Source: Chitinophagaceae bacterium (lineage in GTDB: Bacteria > Bacteroidota > Bacteroidia > Chitinophagales > Chitinophagaceae). Taken from it: a stretch of 10,620 nucleotides of DNA. Location: the NCBI GenBank assembly GCA_947489175.1, contig CANLED010000049.1:1-10620 (forward strand). The letters run 5' to 3'. Within the stretch, counting starts at the first letter, position 1, and each line of letters begins with the position of its first letter. Positions 1 through 7,893 of this stretch are shown here, piece by piece. Under the pieces are notes generated by a model. That model searched no databases and was not told the origin of the DNA. It worked only from the letters and a program-made list of their open reading frames with translations. Made by a program: the position numbers and the translations under genes.

Positions 1-945
1 AAATTGTTGCTTCAACAATCTGCAATGGCATTCACCGGAGTTCCGCAGTTTTGGAATAACATAGGTAGTTTAAGAAATACAGGAATTGAAATTGAAGTAA
101 CAACCCGTAATATCCAAACTAAAAGTTTCAAATGGTCAACTTCTGCTAACATTTCTCAAAATAGAAACAGCATCATAGAGCTTGGAACTGAAGCTTATTT
201 GTTGAATCAAGGCGAACGTACAGAAGTTTATAGAAACCAAGTTGGAAATCCATTGGTGCAATATTTTGGATTTAAGACAGATGGTGTATGGGTATCGCAA
301 GAGCAGATAAACAAGGCCATAGCAGGCGGTTTAACAAGTTCTTTGAGCAATGTTTTTGTGCCAGGTGGTTTGAAAATTGTGGATGTAAATGGCGACAATA
401 AAATTGACAATGAGGACAGAACAGATCTTGGAAATCCTTATCCAGACTTTACTTGGGGCATAACCAATAATTTTTCATTCAAAGGCTTCGATGTAAGTTT
501 CTCATTCCAAGGTGTACAGGGTGGAAAGTTGATTAATGGAGATCCAAATTACAATGAATCGAGAAGAACCATTAAAGTATACAACGAAAACCGTTGGGTA
601 AGTGCTAAGTTTCCTGGAGATGGAAAAACTCCATTTTCTACCCTTGGTTATAATTGGATGTTAACTGACTATGTAATAGAAGATGCCTCATATTTGTCTC
701 TAAGGGATGTTAATATAGGATACACAATACCTGCTGATTTCATGAGGAAATTAAAGGTAAGTTCATTGCGTTTTTATCTATCTGCACAGAATCTATATTT
801 CAAAACAGCAAAAGGATACAGAGGACTCAATCCTGAAGGCAGGTTCACCAATGGTGCTTATTCATCCGTTTTGGTTGATGGATATCAGCGTGGTTCCTTC
901 CCAATTCCTAAAACAGTATTGTTAGGTATAGATATTAATTTCTAA
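1..945 (+). CDS. SusC-type TonB-dependent outer-membrane transporter, C-terminal part (5' end outside window)
   Basis: The reading frame is open from base 1 (first codon AAA) to TAA at 943-945, so 314 residues are visible; family members are usually about 1000 residues. Seen: the GSLRNTGIEIE segment, alternating beta-strand patterns, NPYPDFTWG followed by FKGFDVSFSFQG, and a final LLGIDINF ending in Phe, all typical of the last barrel strands of SusC/RagA proteins. A DVNGDNKIDNED segment (382-417) fits an EF-hand-like calcium loop, which is common in this family. Known role: the barrel pairs with a SusD lid and imports oligosaccharides across the outer membrane using TonB energy. susD follows after 25 bases. 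The TTG at position 4 is not a real start; the gene continues to the left. Function is secure at family level; the substrate is not visible. Confidence 0.95.
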   Translation, partial: KLLLQQSAMAFTGVPQFWNNIGSLRNTGIEIEVTTRNIQTKSFKWSTSANISQNRNSIIELGTEAYLLNQGERTEVYRNQVGNPLVQYFGFKTDGVWVSQEQINKAIAGGLTSSLSNVFVPGGLKIVDVNGDNKIDNEDRTDLGNPYPDFTWGITNNFSFKGFDVSFSFQGVQGGKLINGDPNYNESRRTIKVYNENRWVSAKFPGDGKTPFSTLGYNWMLTDYVIEDASYLSLRDVNIGYTIPADFMRKLKVSSLRFYLSAQNLYFKTAKGYRGLNPEGRFTNGAYSSVLVDGYQRGSFPIPKTVLLGIDINF

Positions 946-970
946 TCATCAACGAATCAAAAATAGCAAT

Positions 971-2512
971 ATGAAACGTCATTTATTTACACTAATCATT
1001 TGTACCATTTTATTTGCTTCATGCAAAAAAAATATTGAAATTTATCCGCTCAGCAACGTAACAACAGCTACATTCTACAAGAATACGACAGACATACAAA
1101 CAGCGCTTATAGGATGCTATAACGGACTGCAAAAGCCATTGTTAGAAGAATGGAAAATATCTGAACTCAGGAGCGACAATGCCATAATGGGCAATCCTGC
1201 AAGTAAATCAGTTCCCAATCGCGATTTGAGTGATTTGGATTTATTTATTCCCAATACCTCTCACCAAGGAGTCTATAATTTTTGGATCAATACGTATGCC
1301 AATATCCGCAATGTAAACGTGTTGCTCAACAGCCTCAATGTAAATTATAGTAAGTCATCAGGCTCGATAACTTCAGATACTTCTGCCGTTCTTATATCAT
1401 CAAAAGATAAAAGAGAACTTTCTGCTGAAGCTGCATTCATCAGGGCTTATCATTATTTCAATTTGGTTAGGCAATTTGGAGGTGTATTTCTTGTACACGA
1501 ACCATTGTCGCCATTTGACGCAACTTCAATGAACAGGGAAACTGCTGCTGAAATTTATAAACTGATTATAGCAGATTTGAGTTACGCAATTGCTAACGGA
1601 CCAGCTCTTAAATATGCTTCAATTCCCGCTACTACATTAGGACGCGTAAACAGTTGGACAGCCAAGGCTATGTTGGCAAAAGTATACCTTACACAGAACA
1701 GGAAGGCAGATGCTATTCCGTTGTTGACTGATGTTATTGCAAACAGTGGCTATGGATTGGTTGCAACTTACAGTGATGTTTTTTCCATTTCAAATGAAAT
1801 GAACAGAGAAATACTTTTTGCAATAAGGTATAAGGCGGGTGGTATTGGATTAGGATCACCATTCCCTAACTCGTTTGCACCTGAACTCAGCGGAACAGCT
1901 GTAATCATTGGTGACGGCGGTGGGTTTAATACACCAAGTTCAGACTTGAACCTTACTTATGCAGCAACAGATTTGAGAAAGGGAATTAGCATCGGTGAAT
2001 ATGGCAATACCAAGGTACTGTATCCTAAAAAAATGATTTCTCCTGTTTCTATCGTAAATGATGCTGAAAATGATTGGATCGTAATGCGTTATGCAGATGT
2101 AGTACTGATGTTAGCTGAAGCGCAGGGGAATACAACGGCAAGCTTGGCTTTGATTAACCAAACGAGAAAAAGAGCAGGCTTAGCAGACCTATTGCCAGCA
2201 GCTGTAAACACGGTTGCACTTTTTGAAAAAGAATTGACGAACGAGCGCAGGTTAGAATTTACTTTTGAAAATATGCGTTGGTATGATTTATTGAGGTATA
2301 ACAAAACCATGACAACTATAAACGCTGAGCAAACACTTAAAAACCATTACAGCACAGTTTATGTAGCTCATTATGGCAAATACCCTAGTCCAAGGCCTAC
2401 ATTGGCTCAGATTCAAGCGTATATAACCACAGATCGATTGTTATTGCCGATTCCACAGCGTGAAATTGACAATAACACAACACTAAAAATCCCACAAAAT
2501 CCTGGGTATTGA
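971..2512 (+). CDS. SusD/RagB family surface glycan-binding lipoprotein
   Basis: The protein is 513 residues, normal for SusD. The N-terminus is a short lipoprotein signal peptide with lipobox FASC, so Cys18 would be lipidated. SusD landmarks in order: SAEAAFIRAYHYFNLVRQFGG at about 151-171, the TPR-like GRVNSWTAKAMLAKVYL at 224-240, VMRYADVVLMLAEA at 371-384, ERRLEFTFENMRWYDLLR at 425-442, and LLLPIPQREID near the C-terminus (491-500). Known role: it sits on the cell surface as a lid over SusC and captures oligosaccharides. Residues after Cys18 (KKNIE) carry no strong acidic lipoprotein-export signal, although surface exposure is expected for the family. It lies between susC and three sulfatase genes, so the ligand is probably a sulfated glycan (inference). 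ATG 971 is chosen because it begins directly at the signal peptide. Confidence 0.96.
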   Translation: MKRHLFTLIICTILFASCKKNIEIYPLSNVTTATFYKNTTDIQTALIGCYNGLQKPLLEEWKISELRSDNAIMGNPASKSVPNRDLSDLDLFIPNTSHQGVYNFWINTYANIRNVNVLLNSLNVNYSKSSGSITSDTSAVLISSKDKRELSAEAAFIRAYHYFNLVRQFGGVFLVHEPLSPFDATSMNRETAAEIYKLIIADLSYAIANGPALKYASIPATTLGRVNSWTAKAMLAKVYLTQNRKADAIPLLTDVIANSGYGLVATYSDVFSISNEMNREILFAIRYKAGGIGLGSPFPNSFAPELSGTAVIIGDGGGFNTPSSDLNLTYAATDLRKGISIGEYGNTKVLYPKKMISPVSIVNDAENDWIVMRYADVVLMLAEAQGNTTASLALINQTRKRAGLADLLPAAVNTVALFEKELTNERRLEFTFENMRWYDLLRYNKTMTTINAEQTLKNHYSTVYVAHYGKYPSPRPTLAQIQAYITTDRLLLPIPQREIDNNTTLKIPQNPGY

Positions 2513-2545
2513 TTATCTTTTGATTCATAAACAACAACACATATA

Positions 2546-4135
2546 ATGCATAAGTCGTTTTTCTTCATTTTAACCATCCTTTCTTTGTTAAGTTTTGACC
2601 TTGAAGCCCAAAAAGCCAAGAAGCCAAATATTCTTTTTATTGCTGTAGATGATCTAAAGCCGATAATGGGTTGTTATGGCAATAAGCTCATTAAAACACC
2701 CAATATCGACCGATTAGCCAGGATGGGGACTATGTTTTCAAACAACTACTGCCAGCAGGCGGTATGCGGACCAACTCGTGCAAGCTTGATGACAGGCATG
2801 AGACCTGATTATACAAAGGTTTGGGATTTAAAAACACAGATGCGTGATATTAATCCTGATATTGTTACACTGCCTCAGTATTTGATATCTCAAGGATACA
2901 ATACAGTTGGAACTGGTAAAATCTTTCATCCAAGCAGTGCTATAAAACGCATTGATCCTGTTTCTTGGAACATGCCTTATATGGAACCTGAAGAAAAAGA
3001 TTATGCCAATGGTTTGGGGAAGCCGGCTAATAGCCAATACCAAAAGCCTGAAAATAAAGCACTGTTTCTTGTAAAAAGAGAGCGGGTTAAAAGAGATGAC
3101 GATGATGAAATGCCAACTTCAATCAAAGGACCTTCTGTAGAAAATATAGATGTTCCAGATGATGCTTATGATGATGGCGTTATTACCTTGAAAGCAAAGA
3201 ACCAAATGGTTAAAATGCATAAAGATCAAAAGCCATTTTTTTTGGCTGTTGGTTACCATAAACCCCATCTGCCTTTTGTAGCGCCTAAAAAATATTGGGA
3301 TCTATACAACCGTGCAGATATGCCAATGGCGAGTTTTCAAGAACATGCAACCAATGCACCTGAGCTTGCATACCACAAATCTGGCGAGCTCAGAAACTAT
3401 ATTGATATTCCTGCCTTTGCAATGTTCAACGAACCGGGATTCCACGTTAGGTTGAAGACAGAAAAACAATTGGAGCTTATCCACGGTTATTTCGCAGCTG
3501 TATCATATTTAGATGCACAAGTGGGCATTCTGCTTAATACGTTAGATTCATTGGGAACGTTGAACAATACAGTTATCGTATTATGGGGAGACCACGGCTG
3601 GCATTTGGGTGATCATGACCTTTGGGAAAAGCATACCAACTTGGAACAAGCTACCCGTGCTCCATTGATCATTGCAGCACCTGGAATGAAACCAGGTACT
3701 TCAAGCTCTTTATCAGAACACCTTGATATATTTCCAACATTGTGCGACCTCGCTTCAGTGCCTGTTCCTGCTCATTTACAAGGGAAAAGCTTGAAACCAA
3801 TCATGCAAAACAAGAAGGCTGTTGTCAATGAATTTGCCATCAGCCAATACCCTAGAAAGCTCAGCAAAGAGCTGATGAAAAAGAATAATTATACGAGCAA
3901 CTCTATGATGGGTTACAGCATGAGAACCGATAAATACAGGTTCACCATTTGGATGAACGATTTTACCACAAATGATGCTTTTAGTGAAAGTAAAGTCTAT
4001 GCCACAGAATTGTACGATTATGTAGCTGATCCACTCGAAAAAAAGAATGTAATAGATGAAAAGGCATACGCAAAAACTTCTACTGAAATGCGTCAAAAAA
4101 TGGTTGAATTCTTCAAATCTCAAGAAAAAAAGTAA
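2546..4135 (+). CDS. Exported S1 sulfatase 1, iduronate-2-sulfatase-like, all key residues present
   Basis: The protein is 529 residues with a Sec signal peptide (hydrophobic residues about 4-16, probable cleavage after EAQ at 22) and no lipobox, so it is probably periplasmic. Active-site residues match those known for human iduronate-2-sulfatase: Asp35-Asp36, Cys74 in CGPTR (74-78, the CxPxR motif whose Cys becomes formylglycine), Lys125 and His128 in GKIFHP, His238 in YHKPH, Asp349-His350 in GDHGW, and Lys362. The C-terminal blocks SQYPR, MGYSMR, YRFTIW and ELYDYVADPLE also belong to that branch. It hydrolyses a sulfate ester on a sugar; the exact sugar is unknown because this branch acts on several glycans. 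A charged stretch (about 177-189, KRERVKRDDDDEM) looks like a lineage-specific loop. It needs a maturase that is not in this window. It is 33 bases after susD and directly abuts sulfatase 2. Confidence 0.95.
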   Translation: MHKSFFFILTILSLLSFDLEAQKAKKPNILFIAVDDLKPIMGCYGNKLIKTPNIDRLARMGTMFSNNYCQQAVCGPTRASLMTGMRPDYTKVWDLKTQMRDINPDIVTLPQYLISQGYNTVGTGKIFHPSSAIKRIDPVSWNMPYMEPEEKDYANGLGKPANSQYQKPENKALFLVKRERVKRDDDDEMPTSIKGPSVENIDVPDDAYDDGVITLKAKNQMVKMHKDQKPFFLAVGYHKPHLPFVAPKKYWDLYNRADMPMASFQEHATNAPELAYHKSGELRNYIDIPAFAMFNEPGFHVRLKTEKQLELIHGYFAAVSYLDAQVGILLNTLDSLGTLNNTVIVLWGDHGWHLGDHDLWEKHTNLEQATRAPLIIAAPGMKPGTSSSLSEHLDIFPTLCDLASVPVPAHLQGKSLKPIMQNKKAVVNEFAISQYPRKLSKELMKKNNYTSNSMMGYSMRTDKYRFTIWMNDFTTNDAFSESKVYATELYDYVADPLEKKNVIDEKAYAKTSTEMRQKMVEFFKSQEKK

Positions 4136-5758
4136 ATGATAAAATTCTCATTGTATAAGTCAATCATTGTTTCACTCGGTTTTTTATGTATTACCTCAGA
4201 AACATTGTTTGGCCAGACATCTAAGCCAAATATCCTGTTCATCGCAGTGGATGATTTAAAACCCATTATTGGCGCATACGGGAATGGCATGATTAAAACG
4301 CCCAACATCGATAGATTGGCAAAGAGGGGTACTGTGTTTTTAAACAACTATTGCCAACAAGCCATTTGTGGTCCAACCAGGGCCAGTATCATGACCGGCA
4401 TGAGGCCAGACATGACGAAGATTTGGGACTTGAAAGCAAAAATCAGGGACGTAAGTCCAGATATAGTTACACTTCCTCAATACCTCATCACCCAAGGTTA
4501 TTCTACCCAAGGGATAGGCAAAGTATTTGATCCGAGAAATGTAGATGAGCAGAATGATAAAAGTTCATGGAGTGTCCCTTATCACAAGACTGAGAAAAAG
4601 TATTATGTGCCTGAATTGGGTGAACCTGCCGCTGGAAGATATCAACTGAAAGAGACCAAAGCAATGATTGAAAAGGTCATCAGCGAAGCTTTAGCCAAGG
4701 GTATGACCAAGTCAGAAGCCAATGCCGAAGCGAATCTTAAAGTGAGGCCCACGAGTGAGAACATTGATGTGCCTAACAACGCTTATAACGATGGAGCTAA
4801 TATTTTGCAGTCAAAAGACATCCTCAAAAAGTTATCAAAAAAAGGGCAACCATTCTTTTTTGCAGTAGGAATCGCCAAACCGCACCTTCCTTTTGTAGCA
4901 CCTAAAAAATATTGGGATCTTTACAAAACATCAGAAATGCCGTTGGCTGCATATCAAGAGCAGTCCACAAACCCTATCGCTCCTGCCTATCACAATGCTG
5001 GAGAGATTAGGGCATATACAGACATGCCGGCCGATTTGGCAAAAACAAAGCAAAAAGATTTTGGATACACCATATCAACAGCCAAGCAACAGGAATTGAT
5101 TCATGCTTATTATGCTGCCATCTCTTATACCGATGCTTTAGTTGGCGACCTTTTAAATACACTAGATTCTTTAGGACTTTCAAAAAATACCATTGTAGTT
5201 CTCTGGGGTGACCATGGTTGGCACTTGGGTGACCACAATTTGTGGTGTAAGCACAGTAATTTTGAAGAGGCTACCCGCGCACCATTGATCATTAGTGCCC
5301 CTGGCATGGTTCCAAACAGTACCAAGTCTTATACTGAACACGTAGATGTATTTCCTACTTTATGCGATTTAGCAGGGGTGCCAATTCCTTCAACATTACA
5401 AGGAAAAAGCTTGAAGCCTGTCATGCAAAATCCAACTGTTGCTGTAAAAAAATACGCCACGAGTCAGTACCCTAGAAGTGGTGTTGATGAAGAAAGCGGA
5501 AGAACAGGCTTTGTAGAAGCAAATGTGATGGGTTATTCAATCCGTGACGAACAATATCGTTTCACCATCTGGATGAAAAACGGGTTTAGGTCAACCAAAA
5601 AGTATGCTCAAAAAGATGAAATAGGCATTGAGTTATACGACTACAAAGCTGATCCCTTGGAAACGAAAAATGTAGCCAGTGAAAAAAAGTATTCATCTGT
5701 TGCCGCAAAAATGAAGACAGACATGCTCAGTTATTTTAAAACACAAGAATCGAAATAA
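4136..5758 (+). CDS. Exported S1 sulfatase 2, iduronate-2-sulfatase-like paralogue with two altered active-site positions
   Basis: The protein is 540 residues and closely resembles sulfatase 1 along its whole length, for example LLNTLDSLG, VLWGDHGWHLGDH and LQGKSLKP, so the two are tandem paralogues. A Sec signal peptide is present (cleavage probably after FGQ at 27); Cys18 in GFLC is not in a good lipobox. Seen: Asp39-Asp40, Cys78 in CGPTR (78-82), Lys129, Asp359-His360 in GDHGW, and Lys372. Differences: GKVFDP has Asp132 where sulfatase 1 has His128, and IAKPH has Ala247 where it has His238. In known S1 enzymes these histidines contact formylglycine or the sulfate. An added helix-like region (about 173-202, rich in Ala, Lys and Glu) precedes the shared SENIDVP block. 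It may be a subfamily with another substrate or a weaker enzyme. ATG 4136 touches the previous stop codon, so translational coupling is likely. Confidence 0.94.
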   Translation: MIKFSLYKSIIVSLGFLCITSETLFGQTSKPNILFIAVDDLKPIIGAYGNGMIKTPNIDRLAKRGTVFLNNYCQQAICGPTRASIMTGMRPDMTKIWDLKAKIRDVSPDIVTLPQYLITQGYSTQGIGKVFDPRNVDEQNDKSSWSVPYHKTEKKYYVPELGEPAAGRYQLKETKAMIEKVISEALAKGMTKSEANAEANLKVRPTSENIDVPNNAYNDGANILQSKDILKKLSKKGQPFFFAVGIAKPHLPFVAPKKYWDLYKTSEMPLAAYQEQSTNPIAPAYHNAGEIRAYTDMPADLAKTKQKDFGYTISTAKQQELIHAYYAAISYTDALVGDLLNTLDSLGLSKNTIVVLWGDHGWHLGDHNLWCKHSNFEEATRAPLIISAPGMVPNSTKSYTEHVDVFPTLCDLAGVPIPSTLQGKSLKPVMQNPTVAVKKYATSQYPRSGVDEESGRTGFVEANVMGYSIRDEQYRFTIWMKNGFRSTKKYAQKDEIGIELYDYKADPLETKNVASEKKYSSVAAKMKTDMLSYFKTQESK

Positions 5759-5774
5759 GCATCAACATAAAAAC

Positions 5775-7073
5775 ATGAGATATTTTAAAGTATTATTGGC
5801 AGCACTTTTTATCGTAAGTGGAGTTGTGGCTCAATCCAAAAAGCCTAACATCATTTTTATTTTAGCGGATGATTTGGGTATTGATGGTGTAAGTTCGTAT
5901 GGAGCGGATTTTTTTAAAACACCTGTTATCGATAAGTTGGCAAAAGAAGGAATCAGGTATACAAATGCATACACTGTGCCTTTGTGCGGGCCATCTAGGG
6001 CGTTGATATTGACAGGAAGATATGGCTTCAGAACGGGATCTGTAAATCAGGATATGACAGCCAATATTAAGCCATCGGTAGAAACCATGATGCCAGCCAT
6101 CTTGAAAAATGCAGGTTATACTTCCTCCATGATAGGTAAATGGGGGCAATTGCCATTAGGTCCAGCTGAATTTGGCTTTGATGATTATTTGCGGTTTTTT
6201 GGTAGCGGTCTTTATTTCAGTGGAACTGATAAAAGTTCGAAGTATGAAGTGAATGGAAAGGATGCTATGCTTAAGAAGAATGAGTATATGCCGGACCTGA
6301 TGCATGATCACATGGTGAATTTTCTTTCGCAACATAAAAAAGACCCTTTTTATCTATACTATTCATTGTCTCATGTACATGGAGAAATTGCTGCAACGCC
6401 TGATACCAAGCAAGGCACAACAGATTACAAGGAATTGTATGCTGATAATATTTCTTACATGGACAAGCTTGTAGGGAAACTTATTAATACATTGGATAGT
6501 CTTAAATTAAGAGAAAATACGCTGATTGTATTTTTTGGTGACAATGGTACAGCGGGACAGGCAGCAACTATTGGCAGGGTAAATGGACAAAAGCTTTCAG
6601 GAAAAAAAGGTACCATGCAAGAGTGTGGAAGCCTTGTGCCAATGATTGTTAACTGGCCAGGAGTAATAAAGAAACCAGGGGTTTCAAGAAGTTTAATTGA
6701 TGCTGCTGATTTTGTACCAACTTTCGCAGAAATTGCCGGAGCACCACTTCCAACGACCAATATATTGGATGGTAAAAGCTTTGCTTACCAATTAAAAGGT
6801 GGCAAAGGCACCTCCCGTGATTGGATTTTCACCGGTTTGGGCAATGATTGGTACGTGAGGTCCGCAAATTGGAAATTGATGAAATCAGGAGATCTGTACG
6901 ACATGCGCAAAGCACCATTTGATGAAAAGTTGGTTGTAGTTGACGAAAAAACGAGCTTGGAGAAGCAAAAACTTCAATTGATTTTAGACAAGTTGAATCC
7001 AGCAGGTGGATATTTAGACAATGGTGATGGAAGTGGACGACATGCCAACAAAACGAAGAAGAAAGAAAAATAA
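5775..7073 (+). CDS. Exported S1 sulfatase 3, arylsulfatase A-like branch
   Basis: The protein is 432 residues with a Sec signal peptide ending near VVAQ (20). It has the standard S1 order: ADDLG with Asp32-Asp33, CGPSRALILTGR with Cys71 as the formylglycine precursor and Arg75, Lys122 in GKWG, Asp256-Asn257 in FGDNG, and a GKKGTMQE block (277-283) supplying the distal Lys. The usual GKWHLG is GKWGQLPLG here, so the His after GKW is Gly124; SHVHGE (199-204) may provide the other sulfate-contacting His. GDNG and a short C-terminal region separate it from the iduronate-2-sulfatase-like pair upstream. The C-terminus is a basic tail (NKTKKKEK). It is 16 bases after sulfatase 2 and is the last gene of the block. 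Sulfatase assignment is secure; the sugar position cleaved is unknown. Confidence 0.93.
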   Translation: MRYFKVLLAALFIVSGVVAQSKKPNIIFILADDLGIDGVSSYGADFFKTPVIDKLAKEGIRYTNAYTVPLCGPSRALILTGRYGFRTGSVNQDMTANIKPSVETMMPAILKNAGYTSSMIGKWGQLPLGPAEFGFDDYLRFFGSGLYFSGTDKSSKYEVNGKDAMLKKNEYMPDLMHDHMVNFLSQHKKDPFYLYYSLSHVHGEIAATPDTKQGTTDYKELYADNISYMDKLVGKLINTLDSLKLRENTLIVFFGDNGTAGQAATIGRVNGQKLSGKKGTMQECGSLVPMIVNWPGVIKKPGVSRSLIDAADFVPTFAEIAGAPLPTTNILDGKSFAYQLKGGKGTSRDWIFTGLGNDWYVRSANWKLMKSGDLYDMRKAPFDEKLVVVDEKTSLEKQKLQLILDKLNPAGGYLDNGDGSGRHANKTKKKEK

Positions 7074-7099
7074 ATTCACTTTTAGTTTCGATTTTGGAA

Positions 7100-7126
7100 A
7101 TTTAAACCATAATCAATGGCTTAAAT
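7100..7126. terminator. Weak hairpin after the sulfatase block
   Basis: The arms ATTTAA and CCAT pair with ATGG and TTAAAT around an AATCA loop, with one A-C mismatch between the two stem parts. It starts 27 bases after the sulfatase 3 stop codon. There is no T-run after it, so intrinsic termination is uncertain; it may only be chance pairing in A+T-rich DNA. Confidence 0.3.
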
Positions 7127-7171
7127 GCATTCAAAATGAACATGAGCAATTTTAAAACCATTTGTTCTTGG

Positions 7172-7179
7172 TAATTTTG
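7172..7179 (+). promoter_or_regulatory. Candidate -7 box upstream of nfu
   Basis: TAATTTTG matches the Bacteroidota -7 consensus TAnnTTTG exactly and ends 17 bases before the nfu ATG, which would give a short leader. No good TTG -33 element is visible at the usual 19-21 base spacing. A second box-like word, TAGTTTCG, lies at 7083-7090. Confidence 0.4.
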
Positions 7180-7196
7180 AGTATTAATTATAGAAT

Positions 7197-7793
7197 ATGA
7201 TAAAAACAGGAAATATAACGGTAAGCATTTATACCGAAATGACGCCGAATCCGGAAACAATGAAATTTGTTGCTAACAAACTTCTCTATCCCGGCAAAAG
7301 CATTGATTTTCAAGATATAGAAGCAGCTAAACCTTCTCCATTGGCTTTGGAGCTGTTTAGTTTCCCATTTGTAAAAAGTGTTTTCATCGCCAGTAATTTC
7401 GTAACGCTAACTAAAACCCCAGATACTGATTGGGAAGATGTAAAGCCTTCCGTTCGTCAGTTTTTAAAGGATTATTTAGAGGATGGCAAACAAGTGGTGA
7501 ACGATGACGAAGTACCTCTTTCTCAATCTACCGATGGAAATATTGTATTGTCTGAAGACGGGGATGTAGTAAAGCGCATAAAAGAATTATTAGAAAATTA
7601 TGTGAAACCAGCGGTTGAAATGGATGGCGGTGCCATTCAATTCAAAAAATTTGAAGATGGAGTTGTTACCCTCATGTTGCAAGGAAGCTGCAGTGGTTGT
7701 CCTTCTTCCATGATTACCCTTAAATCTGGTATTGAAGGGATGATGAAAAGAATGATTCCTGAAGTGGTAGAAGTTGTAGCAGAAGCTGAATAG
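7197..7793 (+). CDS. nfu: Nfu-type iron-sulfur cluster carrier protein (NifU-like)
   Basis: The protein is 198 residues with two domains. Residues about 9-95 form an Nfu N-terminal domain, recognisable by EMTPNPETMKFVANKLL and FVKSVFIASNFVTLTK. Residues about 125-190 form the NifU C-terminal domain with KPAVEMDGGAIQF and GSCSGCPSS, where Cys165 and Cys168 form the CxxC that holds a bridging Fe-S cluster between two subunits. Known role: it receives a [4Fe-4S] cluster and delivers it to target enzymes in the cytoplasm. ATG 7197 is preferred over the internal ATG 7239 because the first beta-strand (NITVSIYTEM) lies before the latter. It is a single gene separated from the sulfatase block by 123 bases and convergent with the dehydrogenase downstream; a link with the sulfatases is not evident. 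Confidence 0.95.
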   Translation: MIKTGNITVSIYTEMTPNPETMKFVANKLLYPGKSIDFQDIEAAKPSPLALELFSFPFVKSVFIASNFVTLTKTPDTDWEDVKPSVRQFLKDYLEDGKQVVNDDEVPLSQSTDGNIVLSEDGDVVKRIKELLENYVKPAVEMDGGAIQFKKFEDGVVTLMLQGSCSGCPSSMITLKSGIEGMMKRMIPEVVEVVAEAE

Positions 7794-7810
7794 GGTTTAA
7801 TGTTTAAAGT

Positions 7811-7857
7811 TTTTAGTTTAAAGTTTAAGATGTTCAACCTTAAACTTTAAACTAAAA
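7811..7857. terminator. Perfect 19-bp A+T-rich inverted repeat, candidate two-way terminator
   Basis: The arm TTTTAGTTTAAAGTTTAAG (7811-7829) is repeated exactly in reverse complement at 7839-7857, with a 9-base loop ATGTTCAAC. It lies 17 bases after the nfu stop codon and 24 bases beyond the stop of the opposing dehydrogenase gene, the expected place for a shared terminator. The stem is A+T-rich with T/A flanks, so it could work in both directions. Its words recur near 10399-10490, so it may have grown from a dispersed repeat. Confidence 0.6.
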
Positions 7858-7893
7858 GCCTTCAACCAAAACTTTAAACTTTCAACCTTCAAA
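7835..7893. repeat. Dispersed A+T-rich repeat words (TTAAACT / CTTTAAAC / CTTCAAC family)
   Basis: The stretch is built from CAACCTTAAACT (7835-7846), AAAACTTTAAAC (7868-7879) and CTTTCAACCTTC. The first two words recur exactly at 10399-10410 and 10412-10423. The dehydrogenase stop codon and its last three codons (7882-7893) lie in this material. Confidence 0.6.

Noticed and set aside
1..945. SusC as a truncated pseudogene starting at TTG 4
   Set aside because: The frame is open through base 1 and the fragment ends normally in Phe; the missing part is due to the window edge.
3776..4123. Open frame of 115 codons on the minus strand
   Set aside because: It lies fully inside sulfatase 1, whose reading frame has clear family motifs there.
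4136..4216. Lipoprotein signal in sulfatase 2 (Cys18)
   Set aside because: The bases before Cys encode LGFL, which lacks the small residue at -1 needed for a lipobox; a Sec cleavage site follows at FGQ.
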